A DNA stretch of 64,000 bases from Cladopsammia gracilis (GCA_022457155.1 JAJGOT010000052.1:612001-676000), one strand, 5' to 3'. Positions 1 to 11,406 are shown, counted from the stretch's first letter. Notes: generated by a model not told the origin, from the letters alone. A program made the numbers and translations.

Positions 1-40
1 TTTTGAAAGTGTGCCAGAACCCTTCTTCTATATCTACTTT

Positions 41-2589
41 GGCATAGTGGTATAAAAAAGGACAGGCTATCACGACTCCCACTCGTCGCAAAAGTGTTTT
101 AAAAGCCTAAAGTATAAAGCTTTCCCAGTAAGGCTTCAGAGAGGATTCGCCGTTAGATCACAGTTAAGAATTTGTTCTCTTCGATGATAAAAACCTTTTG
201 ATCTCGGCGGATTATCTCTCAGATTGATTGGAGGATTTATGCTGTCCAGAGCCGTTAGAATTATTTTATTTCTTTATGCCGTTATTCGGTGCTAGCTCTA
301 TTGGCATACATTGTGGTTTCTTTGGCTCAATTTTGTTGCAAGATAAATACTTATCGGCTAAAATTTGTTATCGCTTTGAGAGTGCCAGGATCGTTTAATT
401 TCTCAGGCCGTGATTTAATGTCTAAAGTCTGCGGTGTGCAAGACTTGAAGTGTTTCCGGCATCACGGATATAGGCGTCTTAGATCCGACTCTCAAAAAGC
501 CGTAGTCTATAATTTCACTGCAGTGAAATCATGAATTCTTGCAATAATTTTAAGCTCCTAAGTTAGTTCTGTAGTAGAGTAGTGTGTCTCTGTGGAGCTA
601 CAGGATACACCTCCGTTGCTTTGTAATAGCGTTTGATTTGGCATCCAACAGATAATCTGCAGCATAGTTAGTGCTGTTTTGTAAATCTCACGGATGCTAA
701 TAAATTCTTTAGTCCTTTCCTTAAGCAAGGAATGAACACAATTTAATGTCTTTAAGCAAGACTCGAGTTTCGGTTCTATGGCGAACCTCGTCAGTTGCTT
801 ATGGTGGCCCAGCATTCTCATAGCAATATTACACACAAATATTACGCGGAAGAGCAAAATCCCAACTGATATTGTTTAAAAAATAAATTAAAAGGAAATA
901 TTTCTACATTTTAATTTATTTTTTTAATAAAATTTTGAATTTTATTTTTTTTGTTTTATTTTTGAAATAAAAATTATATTTTTTATATTAAAAAAAAATT
1001 AAGAAAAAAATTTAACTAAAAATTAAGTTATTAAAACTGCAAAATTAAAAAAAGATAACAAAATAAATTAAATCGAAAAAATAAAATAAAAATCGACATG
1101 TGAAATCTAAGAAAAAAAATTGACATGAAAAAAAATATAAAATAAAAATCGACATGTGAAATCTGAGAAAAAAATTTGACATGAAAAAAAAAAAATAAAA
1201 AACGACATGCGAAATCTAAGAAAAAAATTTGACATGAAAAAAAAAATAATAAAATAAAAATCGACATGTGAAATCTAAGGAAAAAAACTTGACATGAAAA
1301 AAAAAAATAAAATAAAATAAAAACCGACATGTGAAATCTGAGAAAAAAATTCGACATGAAAAAAAATCCCCCCCCAAAAAAACAACATTTGATTTTCAAT
1401 TTCATTTTGAGTTTGCTATGAGAACGATGGGCCGTCAAATGGAAAATCAAAAACAAAATTGAAAATTCGATGTTGCCTGAAAGACCAGCGTTCTCGTAGC
1501 CTGAGATGCCTTTGGTCAGCAGGGTATGCTGCAAAGCCGTTCCCAGGGTCTTTGGGCTGGCCCGAACATCCAAGATGGCGGCGAACTTCGCGTTTTTATA
1601 GTCTCTTAGATTTCAAGCTCTACAACCTTAAAATGAGCAGAATTTGAATCCGGATTGGGAGACTGACGAGGACTTAAAAGGTGACATCCAGCGATATGTT
1701 CTCCAGAACCTCAGCCGCAGTGAGAGCCAATGAGAAAACAAAATATTCGATCCTCCCCAGGAATACAAAAGCGACAGACATTTCATTTTAACTGAATGAT
1801 TTCATATCATTCAACGAGACCTTAATATGATAGCAACTGACGAGGTTCGCCATAGAACCGAAACTCGAGTCTTGCTTAAAGACATTAAATTGTGTTCATT
1901 CCTTGCTTAAGGAAAGGACTAAAGAATTTATTAGCATCCGTGAGATTTACAAAACAGCACTAACTATGCTGCAGATTATCTGTTGGATGCCAAATCAAAC
2001 GCTATTACAAAGCAACGGAGGTGTATCCTGTAGCTCCACAGAGACACACTACTCTACTACAGAACTAACTTAGGAGCTTAAAATTATTGCAAGAATTCAT
2101 GATTTCACTGCAGTGAAATTATAGACTACGGCTTTTTGAGAGTCGGATCTAAGACGCCTATATCCGTGATGCCGGAAACACTTCAAGTCTTGCACACCGC
2201 AGACTTTAGACATTAAATCACGGCCTGAGAAATTAAACGATCCTGGCACTCTCAAAGCGATAACAAATTTTAGCCGATAAGTATTTATCTTGCAACAAAA
2301 TTGAGCCAAAGAAACCACAATGTATGCCAATAGAGCTAGCACCGAATAACGGCATAAAGAAATAAAATAATTCTAACGGCTCTGGACAGCATAAATCCTC
2401 CAATCAATCTGAGAGATAATCCGCCGAGATCAAAAGGTTTTTATCATCGAAGAGAACAAATTCTTAACTGTGATCTAACGGCGAATCCTCTCTGAAGCCT
2501 TACTGGGAAAGCTTTATACTTTAGGCTTTTAAAACACTTTTGCGACGAGTGGGAGTCGTGATAGCCTGTCCTTTTTTATACCACTATGC
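41..2589. mobile_element. Fold-back element with ~750-bp inverted arms (copy 1)
   Basis: The left arm 41-799 and right arm 1838-2589 are near-identical inverted copies, starting at the outside with GGCATAGTGGTATAAAAAAG. Between them lies a ~1-kb core (800-1837) with an AT-rich minisatellite and a short GC-rich stretch near 1480-1600. The arms contain smaller repeats that recur at 2590-3184, as in FB-type or Galileo-type fold-back elements. No transposase frame is visible, so it would be non-autonomous. The 60-180-residue frames inside recur in both orientations only because the DNA does. Confidence 0.8.
1075..1365. repeat. ~55-60-bp AT-rich minisatellite in the fold-back core
   Basis: About five units, each holding CGACATGTGAAATCT, a run of A and TTGACATG. 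The same array appears reversed at about 5965-6250 in the second core copy, with small unit differences. It produces a Phe-rich open frame that has no coding character. Confidence 0.8.
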
Positions 2590-3184
2590 CAATAGAGCTA
2601 TAGCACCAAATAACGACCTAAGGACGTCTGCGTAGGAGGCTAGAATCCTCCTATCCATATGAGAGATAATCCGCCGAGATCAAAAGGTTTATATCATCGA
2701 AGAGAACAAGTCCTTAACTGTGATCTAAAGGCGCGATCCTCTCTGAAGTCTTACTGGGAAAGCTGTACACTTTAGGCTTTTAAAAGGGTCATGTAGCAGC
2801 TTCCGTAAGATCTAACCCAATTGGATGGATACAATGAACGAGAAACAATAGAAATAAAACAATTGAACGAGTCGACAATGAAAACTATTGTTTGTTTTGC
2901 TTTCTCGTGAGTCTTTTCAGTCAACTCATAGATAGTGTTATAAGAAAGGACAGGCTAAACACGACTCCCACTCGTCGCAAAAAGTATTTTAAAAGCCTAA
3001 AGTGTAAAGCTTTCCCAGTAAGACTTCAGAGAGGATCGCGCCTTTAGATCACAGTTAAGGACTTGTTCTCTTCGATGATATAAACCTTTTGATCTCGGCG
3101 GATTATCTCTCATATCGATAGGAGGATTCTAGCCTCCTACGCAGACGTCCTTAGGTCGTTATTTGGTGCTATAGCTCTATTGGC
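2590..3184. repeat. Inverted sub-repeats of the fold-back arm
   Basis: 2590-2790 and 2945-3184 are inverted copies of about 210-240 bp around a ~150-bp spacer. Each is a diverged version of the outer third of the long arm (CACGACTCCCACTCGTCGC, then a run ending in CTCGGCGGATTATCTCTC). The second joins head to tail with the next arm copy at 3185, so arms are built from tandem ~250-bp units. Confidence 0.75.
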
Positions 3185-3745
3185 ATAGTGGTATAAAAAA
3201 GGACAGGCTATCACGACTCCCACTCGTCGCAAAAGTGTTTTAAAAGCCTAAAGTATAAAGCTTTCCCAGTAAGGCTTCAGAGAGGATTCGCCGTTAGATC
3301 ACAGTTAAGAATTTGTTCTCTTCGATGATAAAAACCTTTTGATCTCGGCGGATTATCTCTCAGATTGATTGGAGGATTTATGCTGTCCAGAGCCGTTAGA
3401 ATTATTTTATTTCTTTATGCCGTTATTCGGTGCTAGCTCTATTGGCATACATTGTGGTTTCTTTGGCTCAATTTTGTTGCAAGATAAATACTTATCGGCT
3501 AAAATTTGTTATCGCTTTGAGAGTGCCAGGATCGTTTAATTTCTCAGGCCGTGATTTAATGTCTAAAGTCTGCGGTGTGCAAGACTTGAAGTGTTTCCGG
3601 CATCACGGATATAGGCGTCTTAGATCCGACTCTCAAAAAGCCGTAGTCTATAATTTCATAAAGTAATGAAGTTGTCTTTCAGTAGCATCGTGTTGCAATG
3701 AAATAAAATAATGATAATAGGCCATACGCTACTGTGATTGTATGT

Positions 3746-3793
3746 TTTTACTCTCAAGCTTTCGTCGGACACCGACATCGTCAGGAGAAAACT
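3746..3793 (-). ncRNA. Hammerhead-ribozyme-like motif, mirror copy
   Basis: Minus-strand copy of the motif at 5103-5150, with the same core, stem II and AGCT. The two motifs point outward at the two ends of the PLE dimer. Confidence 0.65.
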
Positions 3794-3916
3794 GAAAGAA
3801 TTTACATAAATGCGAAGCAATATAAAGACTAGCGTGGATTACGATGTAACACCTAAATAAGAACAAAAACACTTAAACAAAGAATTCAGACTGACAAAAG
3901 ATTCAAAACAAAATAT

Positions 3917-4285
3917 TCAAAATAAAAGGTCCCTCAGTTCTGTGCATTCGTCACGAGAGTTTATTTTGGGTTTTTTGTTTCGAATATGTGCAGCCTCTAA
4001 GAGTCTTAGATTTACGGGGTCGTTGTTTCGGCCGATGATCTTGACAGAAAAACATGTGCGGCCACGTTGGCAGTCCTGCAGGTGCCTGTAGAAGGATGAT
4101 GAATCAGAGTTAAGATGTTCTCTGACTCTGTCATGCAGCGGTCTAATGCTGCTGCCAATGTAAGTCAGTTTACATTCTTCGCACTCGAGTTGGTAGACTG
4201 TGTTTTTGGTGAGGCACAAATTGTTTTCTCCGCGGATGAGACAACCGTTTCTAGTGCATTGTTGTTTGGCTGGTTTGGATTTCAA
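3917..4285 (-). pseudogene. PLE GIY-YIG endonuclease C-terminus (left arm)
   Basis: 122-residue open frame. It shows CTRNGC, the pattern VYQLECEECKLTYIGSS (GIY-YIG-like core with a CxxC knuckle), LHDRVREH and a conserved C-terminal helix LRLLEAAHIR. Such domains sit at the C-terminus of Penelope-like reverse transcriptases, where the endonuclease nicks target DNA. The reverse transcriptase itself is absent (5' truncation), so no complete protein is made. Confidence 0.85.
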
Positions 4286-4610
4286 TACTTGTCTTAGCGT
4301 AGTTGACTTGTGTGCTAGCCGGACGGGGAGGTTTTCTTTCTTGAAAATCCGGCGTATTCTATGGTTAAGGTCGTCATTGATAAATGGTATTCTGAAGTAA
4401 AGGTACTCGTCATTGGCATTGTTTGTCTGATTGTTTGTCTGATGTCTAAACGCACATCGGCAACATCAGACAAACAATGCCAATGACGAGTACCTTTACT
4501 TCAGAATACCATTTATCAATGACGACCTTAACCATAGAATACGCCGGATTTTCAAGAAAGAAAACCTCCCCGTCCGGCTAGCACACAAGTCAACTACGCT
4601 AAGACAAGTA

Positions 4611-4979
4611 TTGAAATCCAAACCAGCCAAACAACAATGCACTAGAAACGGTTGTCTCATCCGCGGAGAAAACAATTTGTGCCTCACCAAAAACACAGTC
4701 TACCAACTCGAGTGCGAAGAATGTAAACTGACTTACATTGGCAGCAGCATTAGACCGCTGCATGACAGAGTCAGAGAACATCTTAACTCTGATTCATCAT
4801 CCTTCTACAGGCACCTGCAGGACTGCCAACGTGGCCGCACATGTTTTTCTGTCAAGATCATCGGCCGAAACAACGACCCCGTAAATCTAAGACTCTTAGA
4901 GGCTGCACATATTCGAAACAAAAAACCCAAAATAAACTCTCGTGACGAATGCACAGAACTGAGGGACCTTTTATTTTGA
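4611..4979 (+). pseudogene. PLE GIY-YIG endonuclease C-terminus (right arm)
   Basis: Mirror image of 3917-4285 across 4448, encoding the same 122 residues. It reads away from the palindrome centre toward its own 3' untranslated region and ribozyme-like motif. Same interpretation: a truncated retroelement end. Confidence 0.85.
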
Positions 4980-5102
4980 ATATTTTGTTTTGAATCTTTT
5001 GTCAGTCTGAATTCTTTGTTTAAGTGTTTTTGTTCTTATTTAGGTGTTACATCGTAATCCACGCTAGTCTTTATATTGCTTCGCATTTATGTAAATTCTT
5101 TC

Positions 5103-5150
5103 AGTTTTCTCCTGACGATGTCGGTGTCCGACGAAAGCTTGAGAGTAAAA
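5103..5150 (+). ncRNA. Hammerhead-ribozyme-like motif in PLE 3' region
   Basis: Core CTGACGA (5112-5118) is followed by one extra T, stem II GTCGG/CCGAC with loop TGT, then GAAA (5133-5136). The AGCT at 5136-5139 is self-complementary and could form a two-strand stem III in a dimer. Stem I can pair TCTC (5108-5111) with GAGA (5141-5144), with further T/A pairing outside. Minimal dimeric hammerheads are known from metazoan PLEs. Cleavage activity is not shown here, and the extra base after the core is a departure from the textbook motif. Confidence 0.65.
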
Positions 5151-7252
5151 ACATACAATCACAGTAGCGTATGGCCTATTATCATTATTTTATTTCTATA
5201 ATTTCACTGCAGTGAAATCATGAATTCTTGCAATAATTTTAAGCTCCTAAGTTAGTTCTGTAGTAGAGTAGTGTGTCTCTGTGGAGCTACAGGATACACC
5301 TCCGTTGCTTTGTAATAGCGTTTGATTTGGCATCCAACAGATAATCTGCAGCATAGTTAGTGCTGTTTTGTAAATCTCACGGATGCTAATAAATTCTTTA
5401 GTCCTTTCCTTAAGCAAGGAATGAACACAATTTAATGTCTTTAAGCAAGACTCGAGTTTCGGTTCTATGGCGAACCTCGTCAGTTGCTACCATATTAAGG
5501 TCTCGTTGAATGATATGAAATCATTCAGTTAAAATGAAATGTCTGTCGCTTTTGTATTCCTGGGGAGGATCGAATATTTTGTTTTCTCATTGGCTCTCAC
5601 TGCGGCTGAGGTTCTGGAGAACATATCGCTGGATGTCACCTTTTAAGTCCTCGTCAGTCTCCCAATCCGGATTCAAATTCTGCTCATTTTAAGGTTGTAG
5701 AGCTTGAAATCTAAGAGACTATAAAAACGCGAAGTTCGCCGCCATCTTGGATATTCGGGCCAGCCCAAAGACCCTGGGAACGGCTTTGCAGCATACCCTG
5801 CTGACCAAAGGCATCTCAGGCTACGAGAACGCTGGTCTTTCAGGCAACATCGAATTTTCAATTTTGTTTTTGATTTTCCATTTGACGGCCCATCGTTCTC
5901 ATAGCAAACTCAAAATGAAATTGAAAATCAAATGTTGTTTTTTTGGGGGGGATTTTTTTTTCATGTCGAATTTTTTTCTCAGATTTCACATGTCGGTTTT
6001 TATTTTATTTTATTTTTTTTTTTCATGTCAAGTTTTTTCCTTAGATTTCACATGTCGATTTTTATTTTATTATTTTTTTTTCATGTCAAATTTTTTTCTT
6101 AGATTTCGCATGTCGTTTTTTATTAGTATTTTTTTTTTCATGTCAAATTTTTTTCTCAGATTTCACATGTCGATTTTTATTTTATATTTTTTTTACATGT
6201 CAATTTTTTTTCTTAGATTTCACATGTCGATTTTTATTTTATTTTTTCGATTTAATTTATTTTGTTATCTTTTTTTAATTTTGCAGTTTTAATAACTTAA
6301 TTTTTAGTTAAATTTTTTTCTTAATTTTTTTTAATATGAAAAATATAATTTTTATTTCAAAAATAAAACAAAAAAAATAAAATACAAAATTTTATTAAAA
6401 AATAAATTAAAATGTAGAAATATTTCCTTTTAATTTATTTTTTAAACAATATCAGTTGGGATTTTGCTCTTCCGCGTAATATTTTTGTGTAATATTGCTA
6501 TGAGAATGCTGGGCCACCATAGTTTTGTACACGCAGTAATGAAACATAACTTTTAAAATTTTAAATTAAACACTTAAAAAATAAATACTGTATTACACAA
6601 CCCTGTCATATGTGCTGAATATGTTTTTTCAGTAATAAATCGGCACCATGATGATTGGTGCAAAACGCGTCTTCATTTTCGTTTGTTCTTATTTTCTTTC
6701 CTTTTTCTTTCAGTTGGCGTATGGTCGGAAACAGAAAATCCAACGTCACCCAAAGAAAAATAAAGACACTGCAAAAACCTGCAAATGCAGATTATGCAAA
6801 CGGAGGGCTGTGGCGTGAGGGATTCCTTTTCTTGTTCACTCCATTTTGGGACCCATTTCGCATCCACAGTTCACTTCGTGTACAAAGACCTACCTCTTAT
6901 GTGTCCTTCTTGTGATCTCTTGACCTTAACAGCTATCACTTCATTGGGAGAAGGGAGTACAGGCACTGAGGGAGGGGTGGGAAGGGCACTTTTGTCTCCT
7001 TTTTGTCTCTGCTCGAGCCTTCGTCTTTCTCTGGCTGACAAACCACTCTGTAAAACAATATATATATATATGCTTCCCGTCGAAAAGCACGCGGAACGAA
7101 CGCTGAACTCAGTTTTGTATCATATATCATATATTATTTTTATCTTATGTTTACAAGTGCGCTGTCTACATGTCATGTATTAGCCAATCATTTATAACCA
7201 TGTAATTTTCAAATTTGAGGAGCCGTTACAATATTTTCTTTCAGTATAGCCC

Positions 7253-7295
7253 TGGCCCTGAGGAAGACTAATATTATTAGTCGAAGTATTGGCCA
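7253..7295 (+). ncRNA. Degenerate hammerhead-like motif
   Basis: CTGAGGA (7258-7264), one extra A, then a perfect 7-bp hairpin GACTAAT/ATTAGTC (7266-7282) and GAAG instead of GAAA. GGCC lies on both sides of the motif. Probably a decayed PLE end; no coding remnant is visible beside it. Confidence 0.4.
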
Positions 7296-7352
7296 TTAAT
7301 AAATCTGCCCTTTGCCGTAGTACCAGCCTTGCATTCAGTTTTGTATTTTATA

Positions 7353-7463
<111 letters not shown>

Positions 7464-7556
7464 ATATTAATTATTGATATTAATGGTACTTCGAGCCAAC
7501 AGAGACGTCACCGCACCAGAGGGATCTCGTAAGATTCTCAGTCCAAACCTCGACAC

Positions 7557-7638
7557 AACCTCGTTCCCGGGGTATCTCATCTTCCCGCCCCCTAGAGCTC
7601 CAGGGGGCGGGAAGATGAGAGACCCTGGGAACGAGGTT
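7557..7638. repeat. Short palindromic MITE (GAACGAGG type)
   Basis: AACCTCGTTCCCGGGG... pairs with ...CCCTGGGAACGAGGTT, and the inner CATCTTCCCGCCCCCT pairs with AGGGGGCGGGAAGATG. The whole 82 bp folds on itself. Confidence 0.75.
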
Positions 7639-7667
7639 GACCTCGACATGTAGTAATAAACAATTAA

Positions 7668-8495
7668 GGTCGCGGGGGATACCTGTCCATGAATAAATTC
7701 ATAAGGCAAAATTTTGGCAGGGGTGCCACTTTGAAAAACGTTACGTCGTGAAGATTTGAAAGCCGATTTCGCTAAAATTTAACAGAGATATTGGCGAATA
7801 ATGGAAGTGCGTAAGGATTGTTTTTTAATGAAGGGATCGCGTTTTGCGGAAATGCTGTAAGCCACTAAAGTTATCTTTTTCTTAAAACGTGGTTTTGTGT
7901 CCAAGTTTGCTCCTCGTGAAGAACACAAAGCAAGTTGATTTCCCCACTCACTGATCCGTCAAAACGTCTATTGTGTCATATCTGACTCCGATTTTTTTAT
8001 TTCAACTTTAATTTAAAGTTATTAGCTTTTAAAGGAGTAAAATTGTCCATGTTAGAATACGAAGCCTCATATCTTCCCTTTGAAAACCTATTTAAAAATT
8101 TTGAGTCAGATATGACAATCTACAATACACCTAGTTTACCTCGTTGCAGTGTCAACTCATGAAATTCTCTATCCGCGCTGAATTCTTGGACACAAAATTG
8201 CTTGTTTTTACGCTTCCGAAGTTTTCCCGAGCAAACACGAATGCAAAAATTTATAGTTTATGGTAATTTTGCTAATTTTAATCCACGGGCTATTGTCAAC
8301 ATTTCATGCGGAAAGAATAATGCGCTGAAAATAGTGTATTTTACCAAAAAGCGCTTTGCCCGTGCAATTATTGATGCAGAAACATTACAGAGCCTGTTCG
8401 TGAATATTTCGCGCATTTTCGGTATCAGCCGTCGCACTTCGTGCATACTCTTTTCATAAATGCATACTGATGAACAGAACCTGTCCCCCGCGACC
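7668..8495. mobile_element. TTAA-flanked MITE, 828 bp
   Basis: Ends GGTCGCGGGGGA and its inverse TCCCCCGCGACC, each flanked by TTAA (7664-7667 and 8496-8499). TTAA duplication is typical of piggyBac-like elements. Small frames inside (for example 8202-8459) show no transposase motifs. Confidence 0.65.
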
Positions 8496-8599
8496 TTAAA
8501 GAAGGACGAGGACGGACAACTTCGGGCGATAAAAAGAGTCGAAAAAGTAAAAAAATTAATAAAACGTTCCGGTCTTAGACCTTGATCAGTTGTACAGAG

Positions 8600-9090
8600 T
8601 AGAAAATGAAACTTGTATAAATATGATAACGGTGTCAACGGTTACATAATAATATGAAAAATACAATGCCGCTGTTGAAACAAAGTTGTTTCAAATGCAA
8701 AAGAAGTAGATGTGATCTTTGTAAAAATTTCCTTGTGGAATCGAAATCTTTTGTTAGTTTTCAAACTGGCAAAAATTACACTATGATACAAAAGCAAGGC
8801 TGATTAAACGGTACGGAAATTTAATCAGCCTTGCTTTTGTATCATGCTGTTTCATTTTTACGCTGATTAGATCCTTTACTACAGGATCCGGTGCTTCTAT
8901 TTTTGGTTACGGTGGTCCTTGCAAACACAGTTACGTTTTTAAAAATTACAAAAAAATGTCATCTACTTGGCCTCTTGCAAGAAATGCCGCCTGCAATACA
9001 TCGGACCAACAAAAAAAACCTATGAGGTAGCAGTGCATTTTAATAAGACCCCGCACATCTTAAGTGACTTTTCTTTTTAAATGTATCGCC
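8600..9090 (+). pseudogene. PLE GIY-YIG fragment with an inserted hairpin
   Basis: Two coding stretches in the plus direction: CKRSRCDLCKNFL...FQTGKNY near 8690-8785, and NVIYLASCKKCRLQYIGPT near 8955-9015, followed by VHFNKTPH near 9030. These are the cysteine-rich lead and GIY-YIG start of a PLE endonuclease. Between them a perfect 24-bp inverted repeat (8784-8807 / 8821-8844) and frameshifts break the frame. Confidence 0.65.
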
Positions 9091-9519
9091 CAATCCACCT
9101 AGCAATTTAGTTAGCATTGATAAACTTTTAATCACTAAAGAGGCCTACTGGAGTGCTTGTTCTCTTTGGTTTGAATTAGCGACAGGAATTTCAGTCTAAA
9201 TATAGAATTACAATTAGTGTATAAGTGTGACTTTGTAATCAAGCGGTCCTCACAGCTTCATGTTCAAAGGCCCCGGTCCCGTGGTTAGTTTGACCGGACT
9301 TTCAATAAACAGTTAGCTACAACCCTGGTCAGAACTTTTGGGACACCGTCACTTTTTTACCCACAAATTGTCGTTGTGCTCGCCTCCCCCTCCGGGCCAC
9401 CCCCAATACAATGTTGATTTCTATGCATATAACCAAGCCGCAATGTCTCAACTTTATATTGGGGGAGGACCAGGAAATGGAACGATAGTTTTTCTGTTTG
9501 AAAGACTTTGTGAACCATA

Positions 9520-9640
9520 GGTTTTTATCCACAGTCTGTAAAATTAGAACCACCTTGTACAGCATAACAAACAGTACCACAGGAAAGTACTGCTCAATAG
9601 CTTTCATTTAAATGATCACACTTTCACTTTTGGATTTTAC
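9520..9640 (-). repeat. Single monomer of the 106-bp satellite
   Basis: Matches, in reverse orientation, the array at 39225-40253 (CACAGGAAAGTACTGCTCAA, TAGCTTTCATTTAAATGATC). Lies in the same NEK4 intron as the pair at 45870-46075 in the other copy, so it predates the gene duplication. Confidence 0.7.
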
Positions 9641-10069
9641 CTTTTTACAGACACAAACGCAACAAATACATTAACATACAACTTAAGATTTCTGGAAGTG
9701 AAAGGATTAATACAAAACCAGAGGAAAAAAACAACTCTAAGGTCACATGAGGCTGAGTTAGACATCAGGATCGGATTTGAAAACACAATTTTCAACAGCA
9801 TTTCCATCAGGATTAGGAACAACAAACACATCACTTACCAGAGGTGTGTTTTCACTGACAAACTTTTGGCTGAAGGAAAGAAGAGTGCAATCAATCATTT
9901 TAAGTAAGGTCTACAACTTCATTAGGTTTCCTGGTATATTACAAGGCATTACCACTGATACATTGTTAAAACAGAAGAAAAGCACACGAAATTGTATAAG
10001 TTTGATAGGGGTTAGGAAAGGGGGGAGGTACACTCATATATAAGCTATATAATATGGGAATGTAGTAAT

Positions 10070-10335
10070 AATAATAATAATAGTAATTTATTGCTTATAT
10101 AGCGCAAATTAACATGCATATGGTATGATCAGATGCGCTTTACATTTTTCAATCCAAGTAAAATTAATGAAACCTGAACGAAAATAGCATCTTAACTCGG
10201 AAAAAATTTCCGAGTTCCAGATGGGATTCGAATCCACGACCCTCCGTGATCTAGTCGGATGCTCTACCACTGAGCTACTAGAACTCTGTGGTGAGCAAGG
10301 GTGAAATGTGGGCTTTGACTGGAACCGCATCGCGC
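10070..10335 (-). mobile_element. tRNA-derived SINE
   Basis: On the minus strand the head reads TAGCTCAGTGGTAGAGCATC (A box) and GGATTCGAATCCC (B box), an RNA polymerase III promoter of a tRNA-like head. The 3' end runs to AGCGCATCTGATCA and a TAT-rich tail with (TAA)n at 10068-10085. Confidence 0.75.
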
Positions 10336-10383
10336 GGTCACACAGCCAAATAACTTAACACATATGACTCATAACTGCATCGC

Positions 10384-10710
10384 GCAGTCACATTAAGGCA
10401 TATCGAGGATGCAACCAACCAACCTCCAAGTATGATCGCAAGTGTGATCGCGGAGACTTCTAATAATCGCGTCGTGACTTCCACTGCGACAGTCAACGCC
10501 ATTTTGAAAAAATTTTGGAGTTCTCAGATAGTGCATTTGAAAATTTGCCCTTGTTGCCGAAATCTCAGACGTTTCAAATCTTACCGAGCATCCCGAGATA
10601 CCGGCGAAAATTTAACGTCGCCGAGATTGCTCAGTAACATCAAAGCTACATCTCTGAGAGGTAAAGTTACGTTTCCCAGGCGTTTCGGCATGTCGATCAC
10701 TTAAAATGTC
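10384..10710. repeat. CpG/GATC-rich unknown repeat (left part)
   Basis: A stretch with frequent GATCGC and CGCG words in an AT-rich setting. It resembles 12540-12797 in word content. Both lie in the block that replaces the 3' half of exon 9 in the left NEK4 copy. No coding motifs recognised. Confidence 0.4.
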
Positions 10711-11345
10711 CGGGATATCAAAAAGATATTATAGGTTTGAAATATTCAGAATATTGCCAATAAAGTTTATAGACTTTTAACATAATCGACTGTTAAATAA
10801 CCCACTGTTCTCTTCGCAGCTGATCTTTCCACTGCGAATGATTATGGTCGTTCTGTGATTTTTTTGTTGTTGTGAATGTAGTTAGTTAAGTTTATGATGT
10901 TCTTTGACAACTTGCCACGCCATTTTCTCTGGTTTCATTTGTTTACAACGAAAAGCTTTTAATTTGTTTTCAAGTTTGTGAGCTTTTTTAATTATGACAA
11001 GCCTTGAGATGAAAAGGTTAGTGGCTTTAGTATATTTGCCCCGTATCTCAGTAAAAGCAATTAAGCCTGTATTTATTTTCACTTAACCTTTCGGGTTGAA
11101 AGAACTCGAATTGTGTAATACTCTGTATGAGAGTATTACCAGCTCAAAACGATAAAGCAAGACAGTGTCTTAGTCTTTTCCGAAGGAGCCAACAAAATTG
11201 TTGTAAGCGGTTTTATGATCAGAAGATTCTGGCTGACAATTCAAATGATGCTTTTAATACATCTAAAACTAAAATAAACAGGATATTTCTTTTATTAACA
11301 TAAAAGAGTTTTCTTCTATCTTGGCCTGAAGCCTAGAACATTAGT
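10711..11345. other. No gene seen
   Basis: AT-rich DNA inside the block inserted into the left NEK4 copy. A 66-residue minus frame at 10882-11082 is Lys-rich but matches nothing I recognise. Confidence 0.5.
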
Positions 11346-11349
11346 CAAA

Positions 11350-11406
11350 TAACAGGTAGCAGAGTGGTCTGAGAGCAAACGGTGCGGAGTTCAAACCCGG
11401 GCTAGG
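11350..11406 (+). repeat. tRNA-like fragment
   Basis: GTAGCAGAGTGGTCTGAGAGC resembles a tRNA D-arm/A box, and GAGTTCAAACCCGGGCT a T-arm/B box. The spacing is too short for a complete tRNA, so this is a SINE head or a tRNA pseudogene. Confidence 0.45.

Larger units (their letters stand above)
3659..5194. mobile_element. Head-to-head Penelope-like element dimer with 12-bp target duplication
   Basis: A near-perfect palindrome centred at about 4448, with arms of ~740 bp. Each arm is a 5'-truncated PLE 3' end: GIY-YIG endonuclease coding sequence, then a 3' untranslated region with a hammerhead-like motif. TCTATAATTTCA occurs at 3647-3658 and again at 5195-5206, while the uninterrupted arm copies have it once, so this is the target-site duplication. 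The two arms look almost identical, suggesting a single recent event. Confidence 0.85.
3185..6522. mobile_element. Second fold-back copy, core reversed, split by a PLE insertion
   Basis: The arm resumes at 3185-3658, is split by a retroelement pair, and continues at 5195-5487. The core follows at about 5488-6522 but in the opposite orientation to copy 1. The arm/core joint reads CAGTTGCT followed by one or the other end of the same core. The right arm is missing; sequence after 6522 matches NEK4 intron DNA of the right copy near 44925. Confidence 0.75.

Noticed and set aside
289..3666. Three identical ~80-residue frames starting MLALLAYIVVSL
   Set aside because: They recur in both orientations only because the fold-back arm DNA is repeated; no domain or splice context supports a gene.
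3917..4979. GIY-YIG protein as a host DNA-repair nuclease
   Set aside because: It is 5'-truncated, palindromic, flanked by a target duplication and has PLE-type C-terminal motifs.
1031..6292. Two ~180-residue Phe-rich frames (1031-1573 minus, 5747-6292 plus)
   Set aside because: Products of the AT-rich minisatellite in the fold-back core; low complexity.
10225..10300. Functional tRNA gene on the minus strand
   Set aside because: A and B boxes are good, but acceptor arms do not pair convincingly and a SINE body follows.
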